The notes beneath the pieces were generated by a model. It made no database searches. It was not told the origin of the DNA and saw only the letters and a program-made list of their open reading frames with translations. A program made the translations under genes and the position numbers. Source: WTFV01 sp965200895 (GTDB lineage: Bacteria; Acidobacteriota; Vicinamibacteria; Vicinamibacterales; UBA8438). Taken from it: a DNA stretch of 64,000 nucleotides. Location: NCBI GenBank assembly GCA_965200895.1, contig CBDAVM010000002.1:1984001-2048000 (forward strand), in the 5' to 3' direction. Position 1 is the first letter of the stretch. Every line of letters begins with the position of its first letter. Of this stretch, positions 33,760 through 41,769 are shown piece by piece.

Positions 33760-34691
33760 CAGTCGGGCGCCTCCTGCACGAATCGTCGCACGAGTTCACC
33801 AGCCGCCGTGTACGGATCGACATCGCGCGCAACGATGGCGTCGACCGCCGCGTCCAGGTTCCGCTCCGTCCCGATGCGTCGGACGAGCCGACCGACCAGG
33901 ATGGATTCCAGCCGGGCGCGGGCCCGGCGCCGGGCCCGATCGTCCGCAACGCGGCTCCGCGCCGCGAATCGCCGCAACGCGGCGACGATGTCGGCGACGC
34001 CGTCCCCCGTCGCCGCGCTGGCCCTGACCACCGGTGGACGCCACTCGTCGGTCCCGCGCTCGCCCAGCGAGAGCATCGCCTCGATCTCCGCAACGGTGCG
34101 GTCCGCGCCGTCGCGATCCGCCTTGTTGACGACGAACACATCGGCGATCTCCATGATGCCGGCCTTGATCGCCTGCACATCGTCGCCGCTCCCCGGAGCC
34201 ATGACCACCACCGACACGTCGGCGGTTCGGCTGATATCGATTTCGCCCTGGCCGACGCCCACGGTCTCGATCAGGACGACATCGGTTCCGGCCGCGTCCA
34301 GGACCATCCGCGCGTCGTCGGTCGCGCGCGCAAGGCCGCCGAGCTGTCCGCGGGTCGCCATGCTGCGCACGAAGACCCCGGCGTCGGCGGCGTGACCCTG
34401 CATCCGGATGCGGTCGCCGAGGATGGCCCCGCCGCTGAACGGGCTGGTCGGATCCACGGCCAGGATTCCGACCCGCAGGCGCTCCCGGCGAAAGGCCGCC
34501 GTCAGGCGATCGACGAGCGTGCTCTTGCCGACCCCCGGCGCCCCGGTCAGGCCCGCGACCAGCGCGCGCCCCGTGTGCGCGAACAGCCGTCCGATCAGGG
34601 TGGCCGACCCGGCGTCCTCCCGCTCCACCAGCGAGATCGCGCGCGCGACAGCGCGAGGATCGCCGACCAGCACACGTTCCACCAGATCCAT
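33759..34691 (-). CDS. meaB: Methylmalonyl-CoA mutase-associated GTPase MeaB
   Basis: This 310-aa G3E-family P-loop GTPase chaperones loading and protection of the B12 cofactor of methylmalonyl-CoA mutase. Walker A is GLTGAPGVGKSTLVDRL near residue 49. DPTSPFSGGAILGDRIRM near 81 and IETVGVGQGEIDISRTADV near 142 are MeaB/ArgK signatures, and VNKADRDGADRT near 190 gives the NKxD base-specificity motif. The adjacent epimerase gene supports propionate or methylmalonate metabolism. Confidence 0.94.
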   Translation of the reverse strand: MDLVERVLVGDPRAVARAISLVEREDAGSATLIGRLFAHTGRALVAGLTGAPGVGKSTLVDRLTAAFRRERLRVGILAVDPTSPFSGGAILGDRIRMQGHAADAGVFVRSMATRGQLGGLARATDDARMVLDAAGTDVVLIETVGVGQGEIDISRTADVSVVVMAPGSGDDVQAIKAGIMEIADVFVVNKADRDGADRTVAEIEAMLSLGERGTDEWRPPVVRASAATGDGVADIVAALRRFAARSRVADDRARRRARARLESILVGRLVRRIGTERNLDAAVDAIVARDVDPYTAAGELVRRFVQEAPD

Positions 34692-34713
34692 CAGGCCGGA
34701 CCCGCGACCGCTG

Positions 34714-35853
34714 TCAGCCGAGATACTGCCGGGCGATGACGAGCCGCTGGATCTCGCTCGTGCCCTCGCCGATGGTCAGCAGCTTGACGTCGCGGTAGAA
34801 CTTCTCGACCGGGTAGTCCTTCACGAAGCCGTATCCACCGTGAATCTGCACGCATTCGCCGGCCGCCCGAACCGCCACCTCGCTGGCAAAGAGCTTGGCC
34901 ATGGACGACTCGCGGGTCGTCGGTCGGCCCTGGTCCTTCAGGTACGCCGCGCGGTAGGTCAGCAGGCGCGCCGCGTCGATCCCGGTGGCCATGTCGGCCA
35001 GCTTCCACTGCGTCGCCTGGAAGCTGGCCAGCGGCCGGCCGAACTGGGTCCGCTCGGCAGCATGCCGGCGCGCCGCGTCGAACGCGCCCTGCGCCAGTCC
35101 GACGGCGAGGGCCGCAATCCCGATCCGGCCCGCGTCGAGGACCGCCATGGCGTCGAGGAACCCGTGCCCCTCGCGACCCAGAAGATGATCCTCCGCCACC
35201 CGGCAGCCATCCAGTCGCGTGTCCGCGGTCGCGCTCGCGCGCATGCCGAGCTTGTTCTCCCTGCGGCCGGCCGCGAGCCCGGGCGCGCCGCGTTCGACGA
35301 CGAAGGCGGACATCCCGTGTCGTCCCGCGCCGGCGTCGGTGACCGCCATCACGACGGTCAGGCCGGCGAGGCCCGCGTGGGTCGTGAACGTCTTGGTGCC
35401 GTCCAGGACCCAACCATCGCCGGCGCGCCGGGCGCGCGTTCGCAGACTGCCGGCGTCACTCCCCGCATCGGGCTCGGTGAGCGCCCAGGCTCCCAGAAAT
35501 GCCCCCCGGGCCAGCGGCGCCAGCCAACGCTTCCTCTGCGACTCCGATCCGAACATCGCGATGTGGGCGGCAGCCAGTCCGTTGTGGGCGGCGACCGTGA
35601 GGGCGACCGTCGGATCCACACGCGCGAGCTCCTCGATGCAGATGCAGTACTCCACCGCGGAGAGCCCTGCGCCGCCGTACCGCGTCGGGAACTGAATGCC
35701 GAGCAGCCCCAGCTCCCCGAGCTGCGCCAGCAACGCGGAGGGAAACGCCTGCGCCTCGTCCCACTCCATGACGTGCGGCGCGATCTCCCGCTCGGCGAAC
35801 TCCCGTATCGCCTGGCGCGTCACCTCTTCCGTTTCGGTGGGACGGAAGTCCAT
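34714..35853 (-). CDS. Acyl-CoA dehydrogenase
   Basis: This 379-aa FAD enzyme of the short/branched-chain class has an N-terminal helical domain, a middle beta domain with LTEPDAGSDAGSLRTRA near residue 130, and a C-terminal helical domain. ECVQIHGGYGFVKDYPVEKF YRD (two parts) lies near 340 and IGEGTSEIQRLVIARQYLG at the end. The Glu in GEGTSE is at the position of the catalytic base in SCAD-type enzymes. Its substrate is undefined; isovaleryl-, butyryl- or 2-methyl-acyl-CoA are all plausible. It is the first gene of the long minus-strand run, and its promoter must lie in the 79-bp divergent spacer 35854-35932. Confidence 0.92.
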   Translation of the reverse strand: MDFRPTETEEVTRQAIREFAEREIAPHVMEWDEAQAFPSALLAQLGELGLLGIQFPTRYGGAGLSAVEYCICIEELARVDPTVALTVAAHNGLAAAHIAMFGSESQRKRWLAPLARGAFLGAWALTEPDAGSDAGSLRTRARRAGDGWVLDGTKTFTTHAGLAGLTVVMAVTDAGAGRHGMSAFVVERGAPGLAAGRRENKLGMRASATADTRLDGCRVAEDHLLGREGHGFLDAMAVLDAGRIGIAALAVGLAQGAFDAARRHAAERTQFGRPLASFQATQWKLADMATGIDAARLLTYRAAYLKDQGRPTTRESSMAKLFASEVAVRAAGECVQIHGGYGFVKDYPVEKFYRDVKLLTIGEGTSEIQRLVIARQYLG

Positions 35854-35932
35854 GGCGTCGAGACTCTATCACGCACCCTGCGGGCGGCTGCGACCGCCTC
35901 GTGCGATCCGGTACGCGTCAGGTGGGTTGATA

Positions 35933-36442
35933 ATGGATTCCATGGAGAGTCGCGACCGCGCTGGACGGACGCTGCCGCTCGCGCTGCTGGCGCTGCTTGT
36001 CGGCGCCGTCCCGGGCCGCGCGTTCGCGGATCTGACCGTCTTCGCCGGGGGCACCTCCACAATCTCCCGTGCGTCCGGCGGCGCGGCGCTCGGACTGTCG
36101 CTGCAGCCGGTGGGCCTGGAGTTCGAGTTCGCCACCGCCCCCGCCCGGCGCGCCGCAGGGAAACCCGCTCTGCACACCGGCCTGTTCAATCTGCTGGTCG
36201 GCACGCCGTTCCGGGCCGGCGGCCGAATCCAGGTCTACGGCTCCGTAGGCGGCGGCATGTACCGCGAGCGTCTCGAGGAGTACACGCGGACCAACCTCGC
36301 GGTGAGCGGCGGCGGCGGCGTCTATCTTTCCCTGGCCGGACCGTTCCGCCTGCGGGTCGACTACCGTCTCTTCGCTCTCCGGGGCGATGCATTCCACCGC
36401 CGCCCGCGGCGAGCCTACGCGGGACTCGACCTGGCTTTCTGA
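35933..36442 (+). CDS. Small outer-membrane beta-barrel-like protein
   Basis: This 169-aa exported protein has a signal peptide (about residues 12-33, LPLALLALLVGAVPGRAFA). Alternating-hydrophobicity strands typical of an 8-strand outer-membrane barrel follow, such as LGLSLQPVGLEFEFATA, GGRIQVYGSVGGGMY, YLSLAGPFRLRVDYRLFAL and the terminal AYAGLDLAF ending in Phe. No specific family was recognised. The ATG at 35933 has AGGTGGG about 7 nt upstream; an ATG at 35942 is also possible. It is divergent from the acyl-CoA dehydrogenase gene and convergent with the next gene. Confidence 0.65.
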   Translation: MDSMESRDRAGRTLPLALLALLVGAVPGRAFADLTVFAGGTSTISRASGGAALGLSLQPVGLEFEFATAPARRAAGKPALHTGLFNLLVGTPFRAGGRIQVYGSVGGGMYRERLEEYTRTNLAVSGGGGVYLSLAGPFRLRVDYRLFALRGDAFHRRPRRAYAGLDLAF

Positions 36443-36476
36443 CGGCGATACCGGGCGCCGGACGGCGACCCGACAG

Positions 36477-36496
36477 CCCGCCCCGCACCGGGCGGG
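36477..36496. terminator. Hairpin between convergent genes
   Basis: CCCGCCC and GGGCGGG form a perfect 7-bp stem around a 6-nt loop (CGCACC). It sits between the stops of two convergent genes (36442 and 36504) and could terminate both. There is no clear U-tract. Confidence 0.5.
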
Positions 36497-36503
36497 ACGG
36501 CGA

Positions 36504-37154
36504 TCAACGCGGTTCCTCGACCAGGACGACAGGCTCGAGCTGAAGCACCATCTGACCCACTCCGAAGGACTGCATATAGCCCTCGTAAAGCTGCTGCACC
36601 TCCGCGGGAAACATCTCGTTCAGAAGCTGCGGGACGGCGTAGTTCGCATTCGCCACCGTCGGGTCGAGGAACCAGAGAAACACCGCATTGTTGTTGGGAG
36701 CCGTCGCCTCTACCGCCCGGTACATCGTCCAGCCGGCCGCCTGCGACTGACGCTGGGGATTCTCACTGGCCGCGAGGGCCGCCACGAGACGCCTCGTCAG
36801 CGCCTCGAAGCTGCCGGCGCTCGCCTGCTGCACGAAGTTGACGACCAGGGCGGCCGGGGCCACGAACGTACGGCTGGCGATCGGAGGATCCGGCGTCGTC
36901 TCTCCCGCCGCCGTGGCGTCATCGGCCGATGCATTCCGGTCGGTCGACGGCGGTTGCGCTCCGGGAAACGGCAGCGGCGTCGGCGGCTGCTGCTGCGCCG
37001 GCTGCTGCTGCGCCGGAGGTTGCGCCGCCCCGGCAGACTCGAAGGGCCGGGGCAGTGCCATGCCGGCGGCCACGCCCACCAGCATCGCAATGGTGACCGG
37101 CCACAGCAGGCCTCGCCCGGGCCGGCCTGGCCAGCCGGTACTGGTCGGACACAT
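36504..37154 (-). CDS. Secreted or anchored protein of unknown family, paralogue A
   Basis: This 216-aa protein has an N-terminal TM or signal segment (LLWPVTIAMLVGVAAGMAL). A low-complexity Pro/Gln linker with PAQQQPAQQQ repeats (about residues 44-60) and a C-terminal domain (about 95-216) follow. That domain is clearly related to the next gene's product: LVVNFVQQASAGSFEALTRR aligns with VMLHFVKPGSTGAYERVMTR, QAAGWTMYRA with QAAGWKVYRA, and NEMFPAEVQQLYEGYMQSFG with NEVFPGEIEQLYNAYNGSF. The family was not recognised. The pattern resembles a small alpha/beta dimeric-barrel (ABM or NIPSNAP-like) domain, but that is speculation. The ATG at 37154 is chosen for its purine-rich upstream site. Confidence 0.6.
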   Translation of the reverse strand: MCPTSTGWPGRPGRGLLWPVTIAMLVGVAAGMALPRPFESAGAAQPPAQQQPAQQQPPTPLPFPGAQPPSTDRNASADDATAAGETTPDPPIASRTFVAPAALVVNFVQQASAGSFEALTRRLVAALAASENPQRQSQAAGWTMYRAVEATAPNNNAVFLWFLDPTVANANYAVPQLLNEMFPAEVQQLYEGYMQSFGVGQMVLQLEPVVLVEEPR

Positions 37155-37407
37155 GGCTCCCACCCCCGGAGCGAAGGCCGCCCTCACAGTCGGCGGCCAA
37201 ACCGCCCGATGGCCGCACCGCCGGGCAACCCCGTCGGAATCGTCAATCGGTCGCGGCGCTGACCCGTCCCGAATCCGTGACGACCCGGCACCTCGCTCCG
37301 CGCAGACAGCAAGGCGGCCAGGCAGATGTACCCGGCCGCACGGATCACCGCGGCGCTCAGCGGGAGACGGCGGCGGGCCGTCCTCCCGCTGGAGTTGAAC
37401 TCGGAGC

Positions 37408-37881
37408 CTAGAAGTCCCGAACCAACGTCAGATTGATCGGCAACTGCTTGAGCGCGGCGTCCGTGAACGAGCCGTTGTAGGCGTTGTAGAGCTGCTCGAT
37501 TTCGCCCGGGAAGACCTCGTTCATGATCGTCGCCGCCGCGTAGTTGGCGCCACCCATGACCGGGTCGATGACCCAGGCGTACATCACGTTCCCCTGTCCG
37601 GAGATGTCCATGCTGGCCCGATAGACCTTCCAGCCCGCCGCCTGCGTCCGCCGGTTGGTCTCCGTGTTCTCGCTCCTCTGCAGAGCCTCGCCGAGACGAG
37701 TCATCACGCGTTCGTAGGCCCCTGTCGACCCCGGCTTGACGAAGTGCAGCATCACCGCGGCATCGCCGGAGAACGCGACCTGGGGCTGCGCTTCCACCTG
37801 CTGCGAGGGGATCACCGTTCCCAGCATCACACCGACGCCCAGCGTGGCCGCGAACGCGCCCCCCAGAAAGATCCGCCGCAT
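37408..37881 (-). CDS. Secreted protein of unknown family, paralogue B
   Basis: This 157-aa protein has a clean signal peptide (MRRIFLGGAFAATLGVGVML, with cleavage likely after VEAQ). The ATG at 37881 has AAGGAG six nt upstream; ATGs at 37908 and 37923 are in frame and possible. The mature domain is the same as in the downstream gene, making a tandem duplicated pair. Conserved features are a K/Q-x-G/A-S-x-G-x-(F/Y)E helix, QAAGW, a hydrophobic (Y/L)WxxDPxxxxANYA strand, and NE(V/M)FP followed by LY. The function is unknown. The 253-bp spacer between the two genes holds nothing recognised. Confidence 0.6.
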   Translation of the reverse strand: MRRIFLGGAFAATLGVGVMLGTVIPSQQVEAQPQVAFSGDAAVMLHFVKPGSTGAYERVMTRLGEALQRSENTETNRRTQAAGWKVYRASMDISGQGNVMYAWVIDPVMGGANYAAATIMNEVFPGEIEQLYNAYNGSFTDAALKQLPINLTLVRDF

Positions 37882-37973
37882 CGACCGCTCCTTGCGAAAC
37901 CAACGCATGTTCGTGTCCTCCATGGGATCCCCCGTGCCTGGAAAAGAAGCGGTACTTTACCGTACCGCCGCCG

Positions 37974-39113
37974 CTAGACGAAAGTCCTCAATATCTCGTT
38001 CGAGACCAGCATGCCGTTGCGGGTCAGGCGCCATGTGTCGCCCGCGTCGATCATCCATCCCGCCTCGACGAACCGGCGCACCTCCGCTTCGTGCCGCGCC
38101 CGCACATCGACGCCGTATCGCCGCTCGACCGAGGCGAGGCGCACGCCGGCGGCAAGCCGCAGCCCCGTGATCAGCGCATCTCCGAGCCGCTCGTCCGCCG
38201 ACAGCCGGCGACGTGCCGCGGTGACCGGCGCATCCTGCTCGACCGCTTCCACGTAGTCGACCGTCCCCGATACGTTCCTCCAGCGCACGCCGTCCCGCGT
38301 GGAGTGCGCCCCGCATCCGAACCCGAGCCACTCACCGTCCCGCCAGTACTTGAGGTTGTGGCGCGACCGCCAGCCGGACCGCGCGACGTTGGAGATCTCG
38401 TATTGATCGTAGCCGGCCGCGTCCGTCCTGGACAGGGCTTCGAGATACATGGCGGCCCCGTCCTCGTCGGGCGCCTGGGACCAGCCGCGCCGCGCCGCCT
38501 CTTCCTGCAACGGTGCGTTCGGGTAGAGCTCGAGCATGTACAGCGAGGCGTGCTCCGGCGCCAGCGCCACCAGGGCGTCGACCGACGCGGCGCACGCGGC
38601 GCGGCTCTGGGCCGGCAGCCAGAGCATCAGGTCGAGACTCAGATTGCCGCAACCGGCCGCACGGACCGCGGCGGCGGCCTCGCAGGCCTGCGCCGCCGTA
38701 TGGACCCGGTTCAGGCGCGCGAGTTCGCCATCGTCGAACGACTGCACACCGAGACTGATGCGGTTGATCCCCGCTTCGAGCAGAGCCGACACGTGGACCC
38801 GACTGCACGATTCGGGGTTCATCTCCAGCGTCGTCTCCGCGTCGGGGTCGACGTCGAAGCCTCGGCGGCAGGCGTCCAGCACGCGGGATACCTCCTCGAC
38901 CGCGAGCAGTGACGGGGTGCCGCCGCCGAAGAAGATCGAATCCACGCGGCTGCCATCCCCACTGCGCTCGATCTCGCGCGCGAGCGCGGCAACGTAGCGC
39001 CGCTTGAGAGACTCGTCGAGGAGCCCGCGATTGAAGTTGCAGTAGCTGCAGATTGCTGCGCAGAACGGCACGTGGACGTACAGTCCGAGAGCGCCGGCGT
39101 CGGTTCCGTTCAT
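37974..39113 (-). CDS. hemW: Radical SAM HemW-like protein (coproporphyrinogen oxidase-like)
   Basis: This 379-aa radical-SAM protein has LGLYVHVPFCAAICSYCNFN near the N-terminus, giving CX3CX2C without the extra Cys that marks the HemN oxidase. That absence favours HemW, a heme chaperone. Other motifs are SIFFGGGTPSLLAVEEVSRV, TLEMNPESC near 115, GINRISLGVQSFDDGELARL near 134, and a HemN C-terminal domain with YEISNVARSGWRSRHNLKYW near 240. The start ATG at 39113 precedes the conserved region by about 10 residues; upstream codons are Arg-rich and non-coding in character. Confidence 0.9.
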   Translation of the reverse strand: MNGTDAGALGLYVHVPFCAAICSYCNFNRGLLDESLKRRYVAALAREIERSGDGSRVDSIFFGGGTPSLLAVEEVSRVLDACRRGFDVDPDAETTLEMNPESCSRVHVSALLEAGINRISLGVQSFDDGELARLNRVHTAAQACEAAAAVRAAGCGNLSLDLMLWLPAQSRAACAASVDALVALAPEHASLYMLELYPNAPLQEEAARRGWSQAPDEDGAAMYLEALSRTDAAGYDQYEISNVARSGWRSRHNLKYWRDGEWLGFGCGAHSTRDGVRWRNVSGTVDYVEAVEQDAPVTAARRRLSADERLGDALITGLRLAAGVRLASVERRYGVDVRARHEAEVRRFVEAGWMIDAGDTWRLTRNGMLVSNEILRTFV

Positions 39114-39186
39114 GTCACATCGGCCGCGCAACTGCGGGGCGCGCCGTTTCACCTTCCGGCCCCCCGCGCGGCGCGCGGGCCGGGAG

Positions 39187-40047
39187 TCATGTCCCCGCCT
39201 TGCCGCCCTGCCAGCCCACATCGAGCCGCCCGGCCGGCATCCCGGCCCGAGCCAGCGTCGACGTCCTCTTCGGCAGCCGCCGGCGGGGCCCCATCATCCA
39301 CTTCTGATACAGGAACTCGGCGGTCGGCGGGTGTTCGAACTCACGGTAATCGGGTCCGTCGTAGTCGATGAACTCGCACATCTCACGGAGCCGGGAATGA
39401 AGTCGACGGCCCACCCGGACCAGCAGCGAGTCGAGGTCCTCGACGTCGGCGACGTCCTCGTAGTTGGTCGTGAATACCGTCGGGCGCCTCTCGTTGTAGC
39501 GCGTGTTGACGATCAGGTGCATCGTCTCCTCGACCCAGTCCGTCAGCCGTTCCGCCCCCAGATCGTCGAGCACGAGCAGCTCGGCGCGCCTGACCTCGTC
39601 CAGCACTTCCGCCTCCGATGCGCGGGTGACCGGGTTGTAGGTGCTGCGGATGGTGCTCAGCAGCGAACGGGTGTCGTAGTAGATGCCGCGCATGCCCTTC
39701 AGGACGACCTCGCGCAGCACCGACACCGCAACGTGCGTCTTGCCGATGCCGGGGGGACCGATGAACAGAAGTCCCTTGTCGACGACCGGAAACGCCGCGG
39801 CGAACTCGCGCGCCTTCCTGAGCGCCCGCTGCAGCTTCGGGTTGTCGTAGGTGATGAACGTCGAGAAATCGCACTTCGCGTAACGGGCGGGAATGCGCGC
39901 CCGCGCCAGCATCTGCTGTGAAACGCCGACGCGCCAGCAGTCGCACCGCTCGGCGCGCCGCACCCCGCCGGCCGTACGCATGCGCCAGCCGGTGCTCCGA
40001 CAATCCGGACAGTCCACCGGCGACCGTGTCCGTCCCTCCACCGCCAC
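39187..40047 (-). CDS. DnaC/IstB-like ATP-binding protein (helicase-loader type)
   Basis: This 286-aa AAA+ ATPase has an N-terminal Cys cluster (CPDCRSTGW and CDCW, about residues 13-37) that could bind zinc. Walker A is FIGPPGIGKTHVAVSVL near 95, Walker B LLVLDDLGAERLTDWVEE near 157, and sensor 1 TVFTTNYEDVADVED near 189, followed by SRLREMCEFI. The domain plan resembles DnaI/DnaC helicase loaders with an N-terminal Zn element. It also resembles IstB, but no transposase or terminal repeats surround it. A chromosomal primosomal role is therefore likelier. It stands alone between hspR and hemW. The C-terminal 40 residues are basic and low in complexity. Confidence 0.8.
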   Translation of the reverse strand: MAVEGRTRSPVDCPDCRSTGWRMRTAGGVRRAERCDCWRVGVSQQMLARARIPARYAKCDFSTFITYDNPKLQRALRKAREFAAAFPVVDKGLLFIGPPGIGKTHVAVSVLREVVLKGMRGIYYDTRSLLSTIRSTYNPVTRASEAEVLDEVRRAELLVLDDLGAERLTDWVEETMHLIVNTRYNERRPTVFTTNYEDVADVEDLDSLLVRVGRRLHSRLREMCEFIDYDGPDYREFEHPPTAEFLYQKWMMGPRRRLPKRTSTLARAGMPAGRLDVGWQGGKAGT

Positions 40048-40157
40048 GCGGCAAGCTTACCAGCCCGCGGCGGATATCCCGCTGCATCGCCGCTCGCGGC
40101 GAAAACGCGGGGGTTTCGACCAGGGGTGCCCACCCGGTGGCGACCGCCCGAAGGTCT

Positions 40158-40616
40158 CTACTCCTGATTTTCCGGCGTCGGGCGGACACCGGTCCCGGCC
40201 CCGCCGGCGCCCGGCGGCTCCTCCGGATCGGCCGGCGCCGGGCGCACGAGATCGCTGGGATGGGACTTGACGAGTGCGGTCCCGAGCCGCTGCTCCCAGT
40301 CGCCCACCCCGCGGGCGAGTTCCTGCTTGACGTAGTGCATGAACTCGTTGACCTCGTGCTGCATCCGCGCCATCTTCTCGCGCATGTTGAGGATGATCTC
40401 CACGCCCGCGAGATTGACGCCGAGGTCGCGGGTCAGCGACAGGATGGTCTCCAGCCTCTCGATATCCTCCTCGCCGTAGAGGCGCGTATTGCCGTCCGTG
40501 CGCGACGGCTTCAACAGCCCCTCGCGCTCGTAGAGACGCAGCGTCTGCGGGTGGATGTTGTAGCGTTGCGCGACGACGCTGATCATGTACGGCCCCTGGC
40601 CGGCCTGCTTGGCCAT
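40158..40616 (-). CDS. hspR: HspR-like MerR-family heat-shock repressor
   Basis: This 152-aa winged-helix protein has the MerR helix-turn-helix YMISVVAQRYNIHPQTLRLY followed by EREGLLKPSRTDGNTRLYGE. A coiled coil with LETILSLTRDLGVNLAGVEI completes the family profile, and the C-terminus is a Pro/Gly-rich tail. HspR represses the dnaK operon and uses DnaK as co-repressor. Position supports this: dnaK, dnaJ and hspR are consecutive on the minus strand, with dnaJ ending 7 bp before the hspR ATG at 40616. Confidence 0.88.
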   Translation of the reverse strand: MAKQAGQGPYMISVVAQRYNIHPQTLRLYEREGLLKPSRTDGNTRLYGEEDIERLETILSLTRDLGVNLAGVEIILNMREKMARMQHEVNEFMHYVKQELARGVGDWEQRLGTALVKSHPSDLVRPAPADPEEPPGAGGAGTGVRPTPENQE

Positions 40617-40623
40617 AAATGCG

Positions 40624-41739
40624 TCAGTCTTCGAAAAGGCCCTTGCGGACATCGGTTGCGTTGATGCGGCCGAACTCCCGCAGCAGCGACTTCGACCGCT
40701 CGTCGGCCACCGGCGGCAGCACGATGTTCACCGCCACGACGAGATCGCCGCGACGTCCGTCGCGCCGCGGCGAGGGCACGCCGTGGTCGCGCAATCGAAA
40801 CCGCTGCCCCGAACGCGTTCCCGGCGGCACGCGCAGGCGCGCCGAGCCGTCGAGCGTGGGCACGTCCACCGTCGCCCCGAGGACCGCCTCGTGAATCGCG
40901 ATGGGCAGATCGAGATGCAGGTCCTGCCCCTCACGCCGCAGAATGCGATGTCGGCCGACCTTCGCGACGATGTACAGATCGCCCGGCTCACCACCTCGGA
41001 GCCCGACGTTTCCCTTGGCCTCGATCCGGAGCCGTGACCCGTCGTCCACACCCGCCGGCACTGCAATCACGATCTCCTCGACACGGGCCGCGACACCGCG
41101 TTCGCGGCACGTGGCGCAGGACCGGAAGCGGAGCCGCCCGGTGCCGTCACAGGAGCCACAACGCATCGCGAACACCATGTGCCCGCGTCTGCGGCGGGTG
41201 GCGCCCGAACCCTGGCAGACATTGCAGCGCGTCTCCGCAGCGCGGCGCCGGCCGCTCCCGCCACAGTCTCCGCAAACGTCGAGCCGCGTGATGGTCAGCT
41301 TCCGCTCGGTCCCGTGCACGGATTCCTCGAACGAGAGATCGACCTCGCCGAAAAGGTCCCCGCCCCGCTCGGGCTGGCCGGCCGCGAATCCCCCGCGGGC
41401 GTCCGGCGTGGCGAATACGTCGGAGAACAATTCCTCGAACGTCGCCGAGGCTCCCGAGCCGCTGCCGACCGGCGAGAAATCGAATCCCTGAAACTCGATC
41501 GAGGTCGGCCGGACGGTGCGCTCGCGAGCGCCATGCGCATCGTACTCCCGGCGTCGCACCGGATCCCGCAGCGTCTCGTATGCCTCGGTCAGGATCCTGA
41601 AGAACGCCTCGGCCTCTGCGTCACCCGGGTTGATGCCCGGGTGATAGCGGCGGGCGAGGCGGCGGTAGGCCCGACTCACCTCGTCCCGCGTCGCCGATCT
41701 CTCGACACCGAGAATGACGTAGAAGTCCACCTGGCCCAC
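40624..41739 (-). CDS. dnaJ: DnaJ-type co-chaperone with altered HPD motif (HPG)
   Basis: This 371-aa protein has a J-domain in residues 3-70 (FYVILGVERSATRDEVSRAY), a Gly/Phe-poor linker, a zinc domain (about 150-215) and C-terminal substrate domains. Four zinc pairs are visible: CGDCGGSG, CNVCQGSG, CGSCDGTG and CATCRERG. The J-domain loop reads RYHPGINPGD, so residue 35 of the normally invariant HPD tripeptide is Gly (codon GGC at about 41635-41637). The Asp is needed to stimulate DnaK ATPase in characterised J-proteins. The frame and all other domains are intact, and it is encoded between dnaK and hspR, so it is unlikely to be a decayed gene. Confidence 0.9.
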   Translation of the reverse strand: MGQVDFYVILGVERSATRDEVSRAYRRLARRYHPGINPGDAEAEAFFRILTEAYETLRDPVRRREYDAHGARERTVRPTSIEFQGFDFSPVGSGSGASATFEELFSDVFATPDARGGFAAGQPERGGDLFGEVDLSFEESVHGTERKLTITRLDVCGDCGGSGRRRAAETRCNVCQGSGATRRRRGHMVFAMRCGSCDGTGRLRFRSCATCRERGVAARVEEIVIAVPAGVDDGSRLRIEAKGNVGLRGGEPGDLYIVAKVGRHRILRREGQDLHLDLPIAIHEAVLGATVDVPTLDGSARLRVPPGTRSGQRFRLRDHGVPSPRRDGRRGDLVVAVNIVLPPVADERSKSLLREFGRINATDVRKGLFED

Positions 41740-41769
41740 TGGGCGCCACCTCCATCGTCACCCGCGGGA

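Noticed and set aside
39187..40047. IS21-type insertion sequence (IstB)
   Set aside because: The ATPase lacks a neighbouring IstA transposase, terminal inverted repeats or target duplications.
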